Below, in pieces: positions 48,541-57,699 of a DNA stretch of 64,000 bases. The position numbers were made by a program, and so were the translations under genes. Position 1 is the first letter of the stretch, and every line of letters begins with the position of its first letter. Origin of the DNA: an uncultured Bacteroidaceae bacterium (GTDB lineage Bacteria > Bacteroidota > Bacteroidia > Bacteroidales > Bacteroidaceae); the NCBI GenBank assembly GCA_905235525.1, contig CAJOLW010000005.1, forward strand, positions 78,244-142,243, read 5' to 3'. The notes below the pieces were generated by a model. It saw nothing but the letters and a program-made list of their open reading frames with translations, did no database searches and was not told where the DNA came from.

Positions 48541-50040
48541 ATGAATAAAATAGGCTTTTTGATGGTTGTGCTGCTGACAACAGCAATGAGCATCATGGCT
48601 CAAGAAGAGGATTTTGATGTACGCGGGCACATTGAGCATATAGGTTCTGGCCATTTGCCACCATCAACAGAGGGAATACGAAAGATTGGTTCTACCGCTA
48701 CAGCCCCGCTCACATGCATGGGGTCACCCAAAGTACCTGTGATTTTAGTACAATTTGCTGATAGTTCGTTTAGCGTAAAAGAGGATGAGGAGGCGGTCAA
48801 ACAAGTCTATCAAGAGTTCTTCAATGCAGCAGAAGGCATTCATCCCGGCACCTCCTTTTCATCCGTAAGGGAGTATTTTCGTGAGCAGTCTGATGGGCAA
48901 TTTATGCCATACTTCGACATTATCGGTCCTGTGACCCTGTCTGAAAGCCGTGACTATTATGGCGAAGACGACGATTATTCAAAGGACATTCACATCAACA
49001 AGTTCTACCAAGAAGCATGTAAACTGGCAGTCGTGCAAGAAAAGGTGGATTGGAGTCTATATGACAACGATGAAAATGGTGTCGTTGATTTTGTCTTTTT
49101 CATCTATGCAGGACACGGACAGAATCAGAATGGCATCAATGGAAATGCCATCTGGCCAAAAGAGGGCTTCTCATCTTTCGTTGTAGAGAATGAAGACTTC
49201 ACCATCTGCTTTGGTGCCTTTGGATGCACCTGCGAATTGTACAAAAACAACATGGACGGCATCGGAGCCAGTATCCATGAGTTATGTCACGGATTAGGGC
49301 TACCTGACTTCTACGATACAAACTATCAAGCATTCGGACTGGACTATTGGGACGTGATGGATACAGGATGCTACAAAATCTCGGGATGCATGCCCTGCGG
49401 ATTTTCAGCATACGAACGGGATTTTATGGGATGGAGGGAATTGGTGGAACTGAACCCGGATTCCGCCTACAGCCTGACCCTTGAAGAAACAGGAGGCGTG
49501 GCATACAAAGTGGTGAACAAGGCAAACGAAAACGAGTACTTCATCCTTGAAAACCGCCAAGAAATAGGGTCAGACAAGTATCAGGGTTGGGCAACCAGTT
49601 CACTATACACAAAATACGGAGCAAACCATGGACTGATGATTACACATGTGGATTACAGTCCTTCAGAATGGAAAATGAACACGGTGAACACCGACATATC
49701 CCATCAGCGTATTACTATTGTTCCCGCCGATGGAGAACTGATTTCCAGTTATGAACGAACAGACTCAGTATGGGCTATATCTTTGCATGGTGACCTCTAC
49801 CCCGGCGACAACAATGTAACAGAAATGACTTCTTATGATGTCTTTACAGGAGGAACACTCGGACAGACAATTGACAACATCGTGGAACATGAGGATGGCA
49901 CCATCACCATTGACATCAACGGGGGCAAAAAAGTTCCAGAGAATCCAGAAGATCCAGATAATCCGGACAACCCAGAAAATCCAGACACCCCCGAAGACCC
50001 CAACGGCCTCTACGAGCCCGACGTGCCTTCCATCGCATAA
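48541..50040 (+). CDS. Secreted M6-family metalloprotease
   Basis: 499 residues. A signal peptide (TTAMSIMAQ) and propeptide-like region are followed by VPVILVQFADSSF and a zinc motif HELCHGLGLPDFYD (Met-turn in YWDVMDTG), typical of immune-inhibitor-A-type proteases. FSAYERDFMGW follows as in M6. The C-terminus is an acidic Pro-rich run (ENPEDPDNPDNPENPDTPED) that stops abruptly at PDVPSIA. The sorting-type tail found on other secreted proteins here is absent. It is 19 bp after the sensor gene, so the two are co-transcribed. Confidence 0.9.
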   Translation: MNKIGFLMVVLLTTAMSIMAQEEDFDVRGHIEHIGSGHLPPSTEGIRKIGSTATAPLTCMGSPKVPVILVQFADSSFSVKEDEEAVKQVYQEFFNAAEGIHPGTSFSSVREYFREQSDGQFMPYFDIIGPVTLSESRDYYGEDDDYSKDIHINKFYQEACKLAVVQEKVDWSLYDNDENGVVDFVFFIYAGHGQNQNGINGNAIWPKEGFSSFVVENEDFTICFGAFGCTCELYKNNMDGIGASIHELCHGLGLPDFYDTNYQAFGLDYWDVMDTGCYKISGCMPCGFSAYERDFMGWRELVELNPDSAYSLTLEETGGVAYKVVNKANENEYFILENRQEIGSDKYQGWATSSLYTKYGANHGLMITHVDYSPSEWKMNTVNTDISHQRITIVPADGELISSYERTDSVWAISLHGDLYPGDNNVTEMTSYDVFTGGTLGQTIDNIVEHEDGTITIDINGGKKVPENPEDPDNPDNPENPDTPEDPNGLYEPDVPSIA

Positions 50041-50059
50041 ACACCATATTAAAAGGGCG

Positions 50060-50096
50060 GACCCTGCAAAGTGCCTAAGGCAACTTTGCAGGGTCT
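50060..50096. terminator. Bidirectional terminator between the M6 protease and GH67 genes
   Basis: A 14-bp stem GACCCTGCAAAGTG / AACTTTGCAGGGTC with inner GCC/GGC. It overlaps the last codons of GH67. Confidence 0.8.
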
Positions 50097-51868
50097 GCTG
50101 CTGTATAATTATCCATCCTAAGATGGTAGTTCATCACCTGCTCCAACGTAAAGTGGAAGGCCGGACTATCAGGGGGAAGCGGACGGTGGGAGAATGTCTG
50201 GAAATATAGCAGACAAGCATCACGCCACCATTGCGCATCCTTCGCCTGACGCTCAAAACGCCATTGTTGCTCTCTGAACTGCTCTGCCGGCACATAAGGC
50301 TTCATCGTCTCCCACGTCTTCACGAATTCATTTGCCTGACGCACACCACGATCATACGTGTAGCAAAGGTTATCCCACAAAGAAAGCCCATTGCTCATCG
50401 TGTAATCCCAAGGCACATGATGGAACCAAAGAATGAGATTCTCAGGACATGTACCCATATTATTATATAATGTACACAAAGGCTCTGGATATTGGCTCGC
50501 ATTGTTAGAGCCCACATTTCCCTTCAAACAAGACTCCTCATGATTGGAACGGTTAAAACCAAGACCGATAGAGTCAGCACGGTGATAGAAAGGAGGTACC
50601 CAGTCTTCACGTACACCTCTTGGAGCATACCAAGGTTCAGGACCATAGTGATGACCTCCAGCAAAGATGTGATGCAATCCGAGCGGCATCATGTAATCCA
50701 CCACTGCTTCACGGCTTCTTAGCAGCAACTGAGTCATCGGACGGATGAACTCCACTTTGTCTGTCTTGTAATAGTCATGCAGGAAATCCTCCGCAATCGT
50801 TTTGGAAGATACATTGACATCGTTTGCCAATCTGCCGAACGCATACCAATTAGCCATGGCAAGGTCATTTGCCGTCCAGTTAGGACTGTCACCAATGTTG
50901 GCAACACCTGCCATTCCCACAAGGTTAGGCATATCCTTGTCCACCAAGTTCAGCGTATCAAAAAACTCACGCCACATCGGTGCCAGGAAGCATGTATGGA
51001 TACTCTCACCCGTATATTCCTGCGTAATCTGGAACTCCACCATCATCTTAGTCTTCTTCAAGGCAAAGAAGAGAGGAGAGACCGGTTCACGCGGTTGGAA
51101 ATCCACGGGACCATTCTTAATCTGAATGATGACATTATCGCCAAATTGCCCGTCGAAATGGATGAACTCCTCATAAGCCTGATTGGCACGGTCACCCTCG
51201 TATGCACGTTGAGCAGGAGTCTTCTGTACATCCCCCTCACCTTTCGCCGAATAGACAAAAGCACGCCACATCACAATGCCGCCATAAGGTTTCAAAGCCG
51301 TTGCCAACATATTGGCACCATCCACGTGTGTGCGTCCATAATCCATCGGACCTGGTTCACCCTCACTGTTTGCCTTCACCAAGAAACCACCGAAATCAGG
51401 AATCATCCCATAGATTTCTTTCGCCTTCTTCTTCCACCACTCCTGCACCCTTTCATCCAGCGGGTCAGCAGTTTCCACGTCTCCCAATGCCTTGGGTGAA
51501 GCAAAATTGACAGAAAGATAGACCTTCAAGCCATAAGGACGCAATACATCGGCAATCTTTGCCGTCTTCTTCAACATATCTGAAGAGAGCGCAATAGGCT
51601 TAGCATTCACGTTGTTGAGCACTGTGCCATTGATACCATACTCCTTGTTGATGCGTCCATACTCTTCATAACGGGCTTTCAGTTCCTTGGGCATGGAAGC
51701 CTTTCCTGCGGGAATCTCATCCCATTTCCAGATAGAACGTCCAGCAAAGCCACGTTCAACAGTACCATTAGGATTGTCCCAATGATTGAGCAGACGCAGT
51801 TCAAAAGTCTGCCCCCATGCGAGGTGGCAGACTATCAGCATCATAAAGGTAAAGAAAATCTTTCTCAT
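50075..51868 (-). CDS. GH67 alpha-glucuronidase lacking the N-terminal domain
   Basis: 597 residues. A signal peptide (LIVCHLAWGQ) then directly FELRLLNHWDNPNGTVERGFAGRSIW, the start of the catalytic middle domain (quoted in parts, NHWDNPNGTVERGFAGR). Acid Glu in KANSEGEPGPMDYGR; base region HFDGQFGDNVIIQIKNGPVD and DFQPREPVSPL. The C-terminal helical domain is complete. It removes (methyl)glucuronic acid from the non-reducing end of aldouronic acids. Family members are usually about 680-730 residues because a roughly 120-residue domain (67N) precedes the barrel, and here it is absent. It follows the dehydrogenase gene after 35 bp. Confidence 0.93.
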   Translation of the reverse strand: MRKIFFTFMMLIVCHLAWGQTFELRLLNHWDNPNGTVERGFAGRSIWKWDEIPAGKASMPKELKARYEEYGRINKEYGINGTVLNNVNAKPIALSSDMLKKTAKIADVLRPYGLKVYLSVNFASPKALGDVETADPLDERVQEWWKKKAKEIYGMIPDFGGFLVKANSEGEPGPMDYGRTHVDGANMLATALKPYGGIVMWRAFVYSAKGEGDVQKTPAQRAYEGDRANQAYEEFIHFDGQFGDNVIIQIKNGPVDFQPREPVSPLFFALKKTKMMVEFQITQEYTGESIHTCFLAPMWREFFDTLNLVDKDMPNLVGMAGVANIGDSPNWTANDLAMANWYAFGRLANDVNVSSKTIAEDFLHDYYKTDKVEFIRPMTQLLLRSREAVVDYMMPLGLHHIFAGGHHYGPEPWYAPRGVREDWVPPFYHRADSIGLGFNRSNHEESCLKGNVGSNNASQYPEPLCTLYNNMGTCPENLILWFHHVPWDYTMSNGLSLWDNLCYTYDRGVRQANEFVKTWETMKPYVPAEQFREQQWRFERQAKDAQWWRDACLLYFQTFSHRPLPPDSPAFHFTLEQVMNYHLRMDNYTAADPAKLP

Positions 51869-51903
51869 CTTGAAGAATTTACTATAGATTGATCATGTAG
51901 GTA

Positions 51904-53178
51904 TTAATCTCGTCGGAAGATGTCACGGGTGTAAACCTTCTCCTGCACATCGTCAAGGCAGGCATCATAACGGTTGGCAATGATAGCCTGTGACTGCTCC
52001 TTGAACTTGGCAAGGTCATTGACCACCTTCGAGCCAAAGAATGTCGTACCATCTTCCAAGGTCGGCTCATAGATGATGACCGTCGCACCTTTTGCCTTGA
52101 TGCGCTTCATGATGCCTTGGATGGACGACTGACGGAAGTTGTCGGAATTGCTCTTCATCGTCAGACGGAACACACCGATTATGACCTCCTTCTCCACGTC
52201 CTGACTCCAACGGATACGATTGGAATAACTGTAATACCCTGCCATCTGCAACACGCGGTCGGCAATGAAGTCCTTTCTCGTGCGGTTGCTCTCCACAATG
52301 GCTGTCATCATCTGCTGAGGCACATCCTGATAGTTCGCCAGGAGTTGCTTCGTATCCTTCGGCAGACAGTAACCGCCATAGCCAAATGACGGGTTGTTAT
52401 AGTGCGTACCAATGCGCGGGTCGAGACCTACACCCTGAATGATTGCCTGAGCGTCCAGTCCCTTCACCTCGGCATAGGTGTCCAATTCGTTGAAGTAACT
52501 CACACGCAGTGCCAGATAGGTGTTGGCAAAGAGTTTCACCGCCTCCGCCTCGGTCAGCCCCATGTGGAGCACATCAATGTTCTCCTTCACAGCACCTTCC
52601 TGCAAGAGGACGGCAAACGTCTCCGCAGCCTCACGCAGTTCTGCTGCATACTTCACCTCAATGCGCTTGGGTGAACCCACGATGATGCGTGAAGGGTAAA
52701 GGTTGTCGTATAGTGCCTTGCTCTCACGCAGAAACTCTGGCGAGAAGAGCAACTTCATGGCATAGCCATATTTCTTGTAGAGACTCTCCGTGTATCCTAC
52801 AGGAATGGTTGATTTGATGACCATGACCGCATCAGGGTTTACCTCCAAAACCAAATCGATGACCTCTTCCACATGCGATGTGTCGAAGTAGTTCTTCACG
52901 GGGTCATAGTTCGTCGGGGCGGCGATGACCACAAAGTCTGCATCTGCATACGCCTTCTTTCCGTCGAGCGTTGCCGTCAAGTTCAGTTCCTTTTCCGCCA
53001 AGAACTTCTCGATATATTCATCTTGAATGGGTGATTTCCTGTTATTGATAAGATCCACCTTCTCGCGAATCACATCCACAGCAGTCACCTGATGGTGCTG
53101 CGCCAACAAAGTGGCAATGCTCAGACCCACATAACCAGTTCCTGCCACTGCTACTTGAATGTCCTTAAATTGTCTCAT
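51904..53178 (-). CDS. UDP-glucose 6-dehydrogenase family enzyme
   Basis: 424 residues. Rossmann N-terminus ([22 protein letters not shown], quoted in part [14 protein letters not shown]), then [51 protein letters not shown], and catalytic Cys in [18 protein letters not shown]. It oxidises UDP-glucose to UDP-glucuronate for capsule, LPS or envelope glycans; related UDP-sugar dehydrogenases cannot be excluded. It overlaps the regulator gene by 14 bp and precedes GH67. A catabolic role is not obvious, so its link to glucuronoxylan use is only positional. Confidence 0.9.
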   Translation of the reverse strand: MRQFKDIQVAVAGTGYVGLSIATLLAQHHQVTAVDVIREKVDLINNRKSPIQDEYIEKFLAEKELNLTATLDGKKAYADADFVVIAAPTNYDPVKNYFDTSHVEEVIDLVLEVNPDAVMVIKSTIPVGYTESLYKKYGYAMKLLFSPEFLRESKALYDNLYPSRIIVGSPKRIEVKYAAELREAAETFAVLLQEGAVKENIDVLHMGLTEAEAVKLFANTYLALRVSYFNELDTYAEVKGLDAQAIIQGVGLDPRIGTHYNNPSFGYGGYCLPKDTKQLLANYQDVPQQMMTAIVESNRTRKDFIADRVLQMAGYYSYSNRIRWSQDVEKEVIIGVFRLTMKSNSDNFRQSSIQGIMKRIKAKGATVIIYEPTLEDGTTFFGSKVVNDLAKFKEQSQAIIANRYDACLDDVQEKVYTRDIFRRD

Positions 53179-54589
53179 ATCCTTTTTTCAATTTTTCCTC
53201 ACGAAACTTCTTTCCATACTCCGATGGCGACATGTTATACTCGGCCTTGAAGTTCTCAGTGAAGCGCTTCGGGTTCGCATAACCCAATTCGGCTGCAATG
53301 TCAGCAATCGGCATTGTTGTCTGTTCCAAATACTGTTTGCCACGCTTCAAACGAATTGTACGGATGAACTCCGCTGGTCCCTTGCCTGTAATGTTAATAA
53401 GTTTCTTGTATAGATAGGTGCGGCTCAATGACAGTTCATGCCCAAGCACCTCCACCGAGAACTCGGTGTCTGACATATGTTCTTCACAAATCTTGATGGC
53501 ACGCTGAATGAACTGTTCATCCACCGACGTAATCGTGATTTCGCTGGGTGCAACATCTATCTTCTCACGGAACTGACGCTGGCGAGTTTCCTTCTTTTCA
53601 ATGAACTTCTTCACTCTCAGACGAAGCATCTCCACATTGAAGGGCTTCGTGATATAGTCATCCGCACCAAGACGCAGACCTTCCATCTCCAGTTGGTCCC
53701 CCCGACGTCCTGTCAACAGAATCACTGGAATGTGTGACCAGCGCAAGTCGGTCTTGATATGCTTGCAGAGTTCCAGACCGTCCATCTTCGGCATCGTCAC
53801 GTCACTTACCACCAAGTCAATGCTGTCGTTCTCTTCCAGACGTTGCAATGCCACCTCACCGTTATTGGCAGTGATGACATTATATTCACCCCGGAAATAA
53901 TCATGAACAAAACGGCACATATCAGGACTGTCATCCACCATCAACATCGTGAAACGTTCATTAGACTGACCGTCACCCATTGTCCGTTGTCCTCTATCCG
54001 TAACTACCGCTGCCGCATTGTTATCATCAATTCCAACAGGCTCCTTCCGTTGTCCATTGTCCGTTGTCTGTTGTCCATTGTCTGTTGTCCGTTGTCCCCT
54101 ATCTGACACCACAGGGGTCGAAACCGGCGTCATCACAGCATCCACAGGAGGAATCATGGCAGAAACCACATTCCCCTTCATTCCTGCGGGCAGCATGTTC
54201 ACCTGATGCAATAGCAACTGGGCATTTCTCAGTATCATTTGTACGCGCACCCTCACATCGTCAGCCAAAGGCTCTGCCGCCATCTGTTGCAGCGGACTGA
54301 TAATAAGCGTCAGTGGGGTCAGCAATTCCTGACTCACTCCCGACAACACCTGCTGTTTCATCTCCTCCAACTCTTTCCGATGTTCCGAGCGCATACGAAG
54401 CCTTTCAGCCTCTTGCTTCTTATGTTCACGCGTGAGTATCCAGTGGCAAAGGGCATAGACTCCTATTGCCACCAGCAGTACAGCGAACAAAATAGCCCAC
54501 ATGGAACCTTGCGTGAAGATTCCATCGCCATCTGTTGTCACCGCTTCTGCAATCAAAATGTTTCCCATGTGCGAAGTCATTTTATCCAT
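53165..54589 (-). CDS. Kinase-dead half of a hybrid two-component system: membrane helix, HisKA remnant, receiver, AraC
   Basis: About 470 residues. The N-terminal membrane helix ([23 protein letters not shown]) and a coiled coil (about 60-85) are followed by a HisKA-like stretch [19 protein letters not shown]. The usual phospho-acceptor His (VSHELRTPLTL) is Gln here, and no ATPase boxes (N, G1, G2) follow. A repeat-derived linker (about 160-215) comes next, then a receiver ([31 protein letters not shown]) and AraC HTH ([37 protein letters not shown]). So it cannot act as an ATP-using kinase. It is the likely output half for the sensor at 46125. The start may be 54589, 54580 or 54568. Confidence 0.88.
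   Translation of the reverse strand: MDKMTSHMGNILIAEAVTTDGDGIFTQGSMWAILFAVLLVAIGVYALCHWILTREHKKQEAERLRMRSEHRKELEEMKQQVLSGVSQELLTPLTLIISPLQQMAAEPLADDVRVRVQMILRNAQLLLHQVNMLPAGMKGNVVSAMIPPVDAVMTPVSTPVVSDRGQRTTDNGQQTTDNGQRKEPVGIDDNNAAAVVTDRGQRTMGDGQSNERFTMLMVDDSPDMCRFVHDYFRGEYNVITANNGEVALQRLEENDSIDLVVSDVTMPKMDGLELCKHIKTDLRWSHIPVILLTGRRGDQLEMEGLRLGADDYITKPFNVEMLRLRVKKFIEKKETRQRQFREKIDVAPSEITITSVDEQFIQRAIKICEEHMSDTEFSVEVLGHELSLSRTYLYKKLINITGKGPAEFIRTIRLKRGKQYLEQTTMPIADIAAELGYANPKRFTENFKAEYNMSPSEYGKKFREEKLKKGYETI
53977..53990 (-). repeat. Two-unit heptanucleotide repeat in the regulator linker
   Basis: CCATTGT and CCGTTGT on the + strand, encoding part of [12 protein letters not shown]. Confidence 0.7.
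54047..54095 (-). repeat. Seven-unit heptanucleotide repeat in the regulator linker
   Basis: Read on +: CCGTTGT, CCATTGT, CCGTTGT, CTGTTGT, CCATTGT, CTGTTGT, CCGTTGT. It encodes [15 protein letters not shown] with a 7-residue period, the same motif as in the kinase at 30573-30614. Confidence 0.9.
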
Positions 54590-54597
54590 TGATGATG

Positions 54598-54605
54598 CAA
54601 AATTA
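54598..54605 (-). promoter_or_regulatory. -7 box (CAAAATTA on +) for the regulator operon
   Basis: The reverse complement TAATTTTG matches TAnnTTTG, 9 bp before the farthest start. Starts at 54580 or 54568 would give a more usual leader. Confidence 0.5.
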
Positions 54606-54696
54606 GTAAAAATAATTCATTTCAAGCGTTTTTACTGCATCTTTTTTCATCATCGCTGGCACAGAAGCCGTTTTTGTTTCCCCAAGAGAACAAAAT

Positions 54697-57132
54697 TCAC
54701 TCCACGACAACCCGTTCAATCACGATGCCCGGGTCAAGTGGACGGAGTGTGAGGCGATGCTTACCCTGTGTGAGTGCAGGCAAAGTGAGTCGCTGCTTGT
54801 TCATGCGCGTGGTTTCCCATTCAAAGTTCTGGTCGTGCGACATCTGAACCACATAACGGCTTGCCTCATTCACATTGAGCGTCTGCACCTCCTTACCATC
54901 CAGACTGATGGCAAGTCGTTGGCCACGTCCGTCATTGAAGGGGAAGTTGGTGGCAAGGATAATGGTGGCTGTCGCCTTCTCTGCCGCTTCCGACACATTG
55001 AACTCATAAGAGATGGAAGCCCCTTCTGTACTCTTTGTGTAAGGGAACAAAGCCACGCCAGCCTTCCAGACGCCAAGGTCAGGCACCACCTGCCATATTG
55101 CCTCCTTCGCATCAATCTTGTTTGCAAATTCATCGGCTTCAATAACGGCAATGACCTTCTTGGGCTGAATCACCAATTCCTCGCCTGCCGCAGCAACATC
55201 AGCCTCCACACGTTTCACCGCTGGCATCGTATTGCGAGGGGGATTGTTCCACGAACGATAACCGATATGGATCTCGTCCATCATGTGGTTCCACTTGCCA
55301 CCTGCAATCTTGTGGTTGTATTCGTCACAAAGTTCGGCATCACGACGGAAGCAGAGTTCCACCTTGTCTGCCCATTCGTTGGCACGGAGGTCATTACGCT
55401 GTGCATAATAACTATTCATCGCCACCGCATAATACATGTTATAAAGGTTGCAGAACACACGCACAGGATGGTAAATCAATTCGTTGTAAGCATTTCTGTT
55501 CTGCACAGGCATCAGTTCACGCAAGATGGTCGCTTCGCGTTCCAATTGGTCGTATTCCGTCACACGCTCCTTCCATTCACCAGAAAGAAGGTCAAACGTG
55601 CGGGCATCCAATTGCTCAGGAGTGCGACGATGTGCATACTTGCATTGCAGATTCAAAATACGGGCAGCCTCCTTGGCACACTTCTCGCCAAACTGCTGAC
55701 GACAGAAGTTCTCTGTATATTCCATCAAATTTCCTGCGTTGAACTGAGCGGGATTCCATGCCATCTTGAACCAGAAATCAATCGGGAACTCCATCGGTTT
55801 CAAGTCACCCACATTAAGAATCCAAAGTTTATCCACGCCGTAAGTATAGGTGAGTTGCAACTGTTCCCACATACGCTGCACCTGACTGATATTCTGGAAT
55901 TTCGAGTTACGTGGTGCACCTACATAGTCCACATGGTAGTACATGCCGTAACCGCCAGGATGACGCTTGGAGAAAGCACCCGTACCCTTGTTCCACTCCT
56001 GTTCAGGCAATACACGCACATTGCCCCAGTTGTCGTCACAGAGCAGCAGAATCACATCGTCTGGCACATTCATGCCCTTCTCGTAATACTCCTGCACCTC
56101 CTTATAGAGCGCCCACACCTGCGGCGTCTCCTTGGCAGGCTTGCCTGTCGCTTCTTCTATCAGTTTGCGCTGATTCGTCACGATGCGTTCCAACAATGCC
56201 ACATCGGCATGGTCACCCATCGCCTCGTCACCATCGCCACGCATACCTATCGTCACCACATCATCCGTGTGCTTCATACGCTCCACACCACCTTTCCAGA
56301 ACTTGTCCAGTGTTTCTTGATTGGTATCGTAGTTCCATGCACCATACTCTTGCCGATGACTCGTCCACTCCTTGTGTGCACGTGCCAACGGTTCATGGTG
56401 GCTGGTACCCATACAGATGCCCATGTCATCGGCGGTCTGCATGTTCAGTGGGTCGTCCGCATAGAACATGGCGTCCCACATGGCAGGCCACATGAAGTTT
56501 CCTTTCAGCCTCAAAACCAATTCAAACACACGGGCATAAAACTCATGGTTATACCCGCCATAATTCTCCTTCACCCAACCAGTCAGGCAAGGAGCCTCAT
56601 CATTGAGGAAGATGCCACGATAGCACACCGCTGGTTCACCATCCGTATAGACACCCTTCTTCACATAAAGGTTTTCATGCTTCTCCACAGGGACATCCGC
56701 CCAGTCATACCAAGGACTCACACCTATCTGCTGCGAGAGTTCATATACACCATAGATAGTGCCCCGCTTGTCACTTCCGGCAATGACCAACTGATCTTTC
56801 ACCGTCGTGATGACAAACATCTCCGTTTTGCCCTTCAACTGCTTGATGGCAGGCACCTTCTTCGCCATTTTGTCAATTACAGCACTCTTGCCCAGCGTAC
56901 CCACCACGATAGGGAAATCCTGTCTGCCCGTCACCTTCTCCAAGTCCTTCTTCAGGTTGTCGATGGCAAGATGTACCCCCTTCCAGTCATTCTGGTCATA
57001 CACAATCGCACCCTTTTGGTCCGTTAGACAAAAGGCATCGCCTTGCGGGGCGAAACTCACGAACTGCTCCGCTGCCAACGCCGAGATGACAGCACAAATG
57101 TTGCATGCAACACACAAAAACAATTTTCTCAT
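54697..57132 (-). CDS. Secreted GH115 xylan alpha-1,2-glucuronidase
   Basis: 811 residues, signal peptide ending SALAAEQF. The family's N-terminal domain (VVGTLGKSAVIDKM, DKRGTIYGVYELSQQIGVSPWYDWADV; quoted in part) is followed by the barrel (YRGIFLNDEAPCLTGW, RLKGNFMWPAMWDAMFYADDP, MGICMGTSHHEPLARAH, IGMRGDGDEAM, LLCDDNWGNVRVLP) and a C-terminal beta domain. GH115 removes 4-O-methylglucuronic acid from internal xylan residues, complementing GH67, which acts on chain ends. It has its own promoter at 57158. Confidence 0.94.
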   Translation of the reverse strand: MRKLFLCVACNICAVISALAAEQFVSFAPQGDAFCLTDQKGAIVYDQNDWKGVHLAIDNLKKDLEKVTGRQDFPIVVGTLGKSAVIDKMAKKVPAIKQLKGKTEMFVITTVKDQLVIAGSDKRGTIYGVYELSQQIGVSPWYDWADVPVEKHENLYVKKGVYTDGEPAVCYRGIFLNDEAPCLTGWVKENYGGYNHEFYARVFELVLRLKGNFMWPAMWDAMFYADDPLNMQTADDMGICMGTSHHEPLARAHKEWTSHRQEYGAWNYDTNQETLDKFWKGGVERMKHTDDVVTIGMRGDGDEAMGDHADVALLERIVTNQRKLIEEATGKPAKETPQVWALYKEVQEYYEKGMNVPDDVILLLCDDNWGNVRVLPEQEWNKGTGAFSKRHPGGYGMYYHVDYVGAPRNSKFQNISQVQRMWEQLQLTYTYGVDKLWILNVGDLKPMEFPIDFWFKMAWNPAQFNAGNLMEYTENFCRQQFGEKCAKEAARILNLQCKYAHRRTPEQLDARTFDLLSGEWKERVTEYDQLEREATILRELMPVQNRNAYNELIYHPVRVFCNLYNMYYAVAMNSYYAQRNDLRANEWADKVELCFRRDAELCDEYNHKIAGGKWNHMMDEIHIGYRSWNNPPRNTMPAVKRVEADVAAAGEELVIQPKKVIAVIEADEFANKIDAKEAIWQVVPDLGVWKAGVALFPYTKSTEGASISYEFNVSEAAEKATATIILATNFPFNDGRGQRLAISLDGKEVQTLNVNEASRYVVQMSHDQNFEWETTRMNKQRLTLPALTQGKHRLTLRPLDPGIVIERVVVE

Positions 57133-57157
57133 GTCAATAGATTTTGGATTATGGCGG

Positions 57158-57165
57158 CAAAGTTA
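57158..57165 (-). promoter_or_regulatory. -7 box (CAAAGTTA on +) for the GH115 gene
   Basis: The reverse complement TAACTTTG lies 25 bp before the ATG at 57132. Confidence 0.65.
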
Positions 57166-57252
57166 CAACATTTTCGCCTTACCAACCCTTTTCTATCGTT
57201 ACTTTTTTTTGTCTGTATGTTACAGATACACCAAGGGAGGAAGTCAGTACAT

Positions 57253-57699
57253 TTACTGATTGCCACTTGATGCCAACAAGTCATAGCGGATGCCATCTTC
57301 CAGCATCGAAACCCCGATTTCTTCCGATTTTAGGGGGGGGGGCGTAGGTTTGGCTGCCGCCGTGAGAGGACGCGGGCGTACTGGACGGTGGGGGTCGGTG
57401 GTTTGATAGATTGTGTCGTGCACCACTTGATGTACAATGACCGTATCGACTCGCACCTCCGTGTGTGCCACTGGTTGCTCAACAGGAGCGACTTCCACCG
57501 ACGGACGCAGGTAGAACCCCAGCAGGAAACCCACAAGACAGGCTGCAGGAACACCCACATACCAACCCGCATGATAGCGCGGTTGCCATGGGCGAACATT
57601 CATACGACGGTTTTCCTCATCGCGAAGATGGCGAGCAGCAGCGACGATATCGTCATCGCTGAGCAGAGGGCGGTTGGAGGGAAGGTTATTCTTTGTCAT
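57253..57699 (-). CDS. Small single-pass membrane protein, anti-sigma-like, with C10 tract
   Basis: 148 residues. A soluble N-terminus (LLSDDDIVAAARHLRDEENRR) is followed by one helix (GWYVGVPAACLVGFLLGFYL, about 47-66), then a periplasmic part rich in Val and Thr (HTEVRVDTVIVHQVVHDTIYQ, quoted in part) and Pro (HRPVRPRPLTAAAKPTPPPL). It sits directly after the ECF sigma gene (overlap 14 bp), the usual place of an anti-sigma factor, but no zinc anti-sigma motif is present. Ten C residues in a row (57333-57342 as G on +) lie in the codons for TPPPL, a slippage-prone site 90 bp before the stop. Confidence 0.7.
   Translation of the reverse strand: MTKNNLPSNRPLLSDDDIVAAARHLRDEENRRMNVRPWQPRYHAGWYVGVPAACLVGFLLGFYLRPSVEVAPVEQPVAHTEVRVDTVIVHQVVHDTIYQTTDPHRPVRPRPLTAAAKPTPPPLKSEEIGVSMLEDGIRYDLLASSGNQ

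Noticed and set aside
54757..57027. Long open frame of about 756 codons on the + strand
   Set aside because: It is entirely antisense to the GH115 gene, has no family motifs and no start signals. It reflects codon bias of the real gene.
57253..57699. Zinc-binding anti-sigma (ZAS) protein
   Set aside because: Position and topology fit an anti-sigma factor, but the His-Cys-Cys motif is absent, so only 'anti-sigma-like' is stated.
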